Assembly (NCBI RefSeq): GCF_010015475.1
Contig: NZ_SSNI01000001.1
Span: 310,001 to 374,000, forward strand
Direction of reading: 5' to 3'
From: Pontibacter pamirensis
GTDB taxonomy: Bacteria; Bacteroidota; Bacteroidia; Cytophagales; Hymenobacteraceae
Length of the DNA: 64,000 nucleotides
Under the pieces are notes generated by a model. It saw only the letters and a program-made list of their open reading frames with translations, had not been told where the DNA came from and did no database searches. Positions 62,389 to 64,000 of the stretch are shown here, piece by piece. The position numbers and the translations under genes are program-made. The stretch's first letter is position 1; the number at the start of each line of letters is the position of its first letter.

Positions 62389-63801
62389 ATGCTTCGGAAA
62401 CTTCTCTCACATGCAGCTATCTATGGGCTGGCGGCGCAGGTGCCACGCCTGGCGGGGATATTGGCGTTACCTATCATCACACGTTACCTGACCACATTTG
62501 ATTATGGCGTGGCAGGTGTTGTAACTGCTTATGTGGGTGCTTTGGGGATTATGCAGTCGCTGGGCTTATCTGTGGTAATGGTGAACAGCTTTGCCCGGTA
62601 CCCAACACGGTTTAAGTGGGTTTGGCGGCAGTTACACGGTTTTACGCTGCTTTGGTCGGTGGTGTATAGCCTGCTGCTGGGAGCAGTGCTTTATTGGGCT
62701 ATACCAGATGGGGCTGCTGAAAACAGGTGGCAGATTATACTGTTAAGTGTCTTGCCTGCCATGCTTTTCAACAGCACAGAATTCCTGGGGGGTATGTATT
62801 ACCAGATGTTGCAGCGGCCTTTGCCCGTTGCCCTCCGCTCTTTTGTGGTGGGAACGTTGGTGGTAGTGCTCAATATTTATACCATTGCTTACCTCCGGAT
62901 GGGCTACATGGGCTGGTTTTGGTCTAATTTTATAGGAACTTTGATAGGCTTCCTAATTTACAGCCCCATGATTTACGTGAAGGAGCAGATGCTGCCGATT
63001 TTCAATTTTAACTGGCAGCGCATCAAGGGATCGCTGCGAGTATCGCTTCATGTTATACCACATCATTTTTCATTTTTTCTTTTAGACACTTCTGACCGGC
63101 TGGTGATGGATGTGCTGCGGGTACCGCTTCCACGCATTGGCTTCTACAACATTGCCTCCAGTTTTGGCCTTTATTTTGCCGCTGCCTCCAACGCAGTAGT
63201 ACAGGCAGCGGGGCCAGTGTATATGCGCCTGTACGCCAAGCCCGATGACCAGGAGGAGGCGCTGCAGGCAAGGCAACTCACTTTTTCGCTGCAGATTGTA
63301 TACTTGGCAGTCACCTCCCTGGTCGCACTGTGGATGAAAGAAATATTTATCCTGCTCATAAAGAATGAGGTGTTGCAAGCGGCCTATCCCCTGGCTATTA
63401 TCATCTTGATGGGCTATAGTTATAAACCCATGTACCTGGCGGTGGTGAACCAACTGGTGTATCGGGAGAAGACGAAGGCGCTGTGGAAGATTTCAACTAT
63501 GGCAGGTGTCGGTAACGTGGTGCTTAATTTCCTGCTCATCCCTTTCTTCGGCATTGAGGCAGCTGCTTTCACCACCTTTGCTGCTCTGATGTATATGGGC
63601 TATGCCGGTTATCTGCTAAAAGAATACAAGCAGATAAGGCAGGTGGACTATTATCCGTGGCTTTGGTTGCCGGTGAACGTGATGGCGCTGCTGGTTGTTT
63701 ATTTTATGGCAGATGCTGCCCTGCTATTGAAAGCAGTTGTAACATTTCTGATTATTGGTATTGCCCTGTTATCAAGCGTAAGGCTTCGGAGCATTTTCTA
63801 A
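62389..63801 (+). CDS. Polysaccharide biosynthesis flippase (Wzx-like)
   Basis: A 470-residue MOP-superfamily transporter with about 12-14 spans. ATG 62389 (MLRKLLSHAAIYGLAAQVPRL) is preferred; a GTG one codon earlier is possible. Family features are the N-terminal R-L-A-G-I-L-A-L-P-I-I-T-R-Y-L-T pattern and a middle HHFSFFLLDTSDRLVMDVL segment. It probably flips lipid-linked oligosaccharide for surface polysaccharide. A convergent glycosyltransferase gene follows. Confidence 0.92.
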   Translation: MLRKLLSHAAIYGLAAQVPRLAGILALPIITRYLTTFDYGVAGVVTAYVGALGIMQSLGLSVVMVNSFARYPTRFKWVWRQLHGFTLLWSVVYSLLLGAVLYWAIPDGAAENRWQIILLSVLPAMLFNSTEFLGGMYYQMLQRPLPVALRSFVVGTLVVVLNIYTIAYLRMGYMGWFWSNFIGTLIGFLIYSPMIYVKEQMLPIFNFNWQRIKGSLRVSLHVIPHHFSFFLLDTSDRLVMDVLRVPLPRIGFYNIASSFGLYFAAASNAVVQAAGPVYMRLYAKPDDQEEALQARQLTFSLQIVYLAVTSLVALWMKEIFILLIKNEVLQAAYPLAIIILMGYSYKPMYLAVVNQLVYREKTKALWKISTMAGVGNVVLNFLLIPFFGIEAAAFTTFAALMYMGYAGYLLKEYKQIRQVDYYPWLWLPVNVMALLVVYFMADAALLLKAVVTFLIIGIALLSSVRLRSIF

Positions 63802-64000
63802 GATGTGTTCAGAACCCGTATAAAGTGCCATCAGCCTTTGGTGCAGCACCTTGTTATCGAAGTTTTCTTTTGCGTAAGCTCTGCCTGCCTTACCAAACTC
63901 CTTTCTTACATTCGGGTTTTCTAACAGGAAGCGCACTTTTTCGGCTATAGCCTCCGTATCTCTTTGTGGTACCACAAAACCTGAAACGCCAGGTAGCATT
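63772..64000 (-). CDS. Glycosyltransferase C-terminus (cut by window edge)
   Basis: 75 residues visible, the end of a GT-B fold, family 4-like glycosyltransferase: GVSGFVVPQRDTEAIAEKVR, FLLENPNVRKEFGKAGRAYA, and ENFDNKVLHQRLMALYT. This is the usual G-x-x-G-x-x-V/F-P-x-x-D-x-x-A sugar-nucleotide C-terminal module. The gene begins beyond 64000. It overlaps the flippase 3' end by 30 bases, convergent. Confidence 0.85.
   Translation of the reverse strand, partial: MLPGVSGFVVPQRDTEAIAEKVRFLLENPNVRKEFGKAGRAYAKENFDNKVLHQRLMALYTGSEHILENAPKPYA

Overview
The window reads as chromosomal DNA from a Bacteroidota bacterium of the Cytophagales, most likely Hymenobacteraceae (Pontibacter or a close relative). 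The evidence is a fused SecDF, the gliding-motility lipoprotein GldH beside a RicT/PSP1 protein, BatD and MoxR homologues, a TPP-riboswitch-controlled TonB receptor, several promoters with the Bacteroidota -7 box TAnnTTTG, and few Shine-Dalgarno sites. The genus is inferred from overall likeness, not from a marker comparison. No rRNA, tRNA, CRISPR array, prophage or insertion sequence was recognised. Most of the window is ordinary housekeeping DNA in short operons separated by strong hairpin terminators.

Layout. 1-4.7 kb: 5' part of recA (leftward, cut by the window edge), a probable outer-membrane barrel protein, a GNAT acetyltransferase, an SDR oxidoreductase and an unrecognised small protein. 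4.8-9.7 kb: a leftward set made of a lipoprotein parvulin with a nested OmpA domain, a SurA-like parvulin and MoxR. 9.9-12.7 kb: a complete partner-switching module (SpoIIE-type phosphatase, STAS antagonist, RsbW-type kinase). 13-14.9 kb: guaB and a rhodanese. 15-18.2 kb: nicotinamide riboside salvage (pnuC, NadR-type kinase) with an overlooked 58-codon ORF and a LacX-like epimerase. 18.4-21 kb: TPP riboswitch and TonB-dependent receptor, then a REP/BIME-like inverted repeat. 21.4-28.4 kb: glutaryl-CoA dehydrogenase, ruvB, queG (TTG start), batD and aroC. 28.8-36.8 kb: an NhaD-type antiporter, Nfu, SecDF, a TrkA-type protein and uridine kinase. 36.9-42.1 kb: rdgB, a PRPP-type transferase, ribosomal protein L31, a GlmU-like protein, holB and hemC, with four related AT-rich intergenic repeats at 4.7, 37.5, 39.8 and 41.1 kb. 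42.3-49.9 kb: an alanine:cation symporter, cyclophilin, an RmlD-like reductase, an NSS transporter with an overlooked MetS-like small subunit, a ComEA-like protein, a decayed NUDIX remnant and a membrane protein. 50.2-56.1 kb: a large UPF1-like helicase with a possible MTES_1575-like C-terminus, a probable beta-propeller protein and an NmrA-type protein. 56.2-58.8 kb: a 660-residue Gly/Ser/Tyr/Gln protein resembling FUS-type low-complexity domains, divergent from a cold-shock protein. 58.9-64 kb: an EEP-family protein, gldH, ricT, a polysaccharide flippase and a cut glycosyltransferase.

The least ordinary items are the FUS-like low-complexity protein next to cspA, the OmpA peptidoglycan-binding domain nested inside a PpiC-type periplasmic foldase, the two small genes in the NSS and nicotinamide riboside clusters, the REP-like element and the paired palindromes in front of the helicase. 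No clearly new multi-gene system could be demonstrated from sequence alone.
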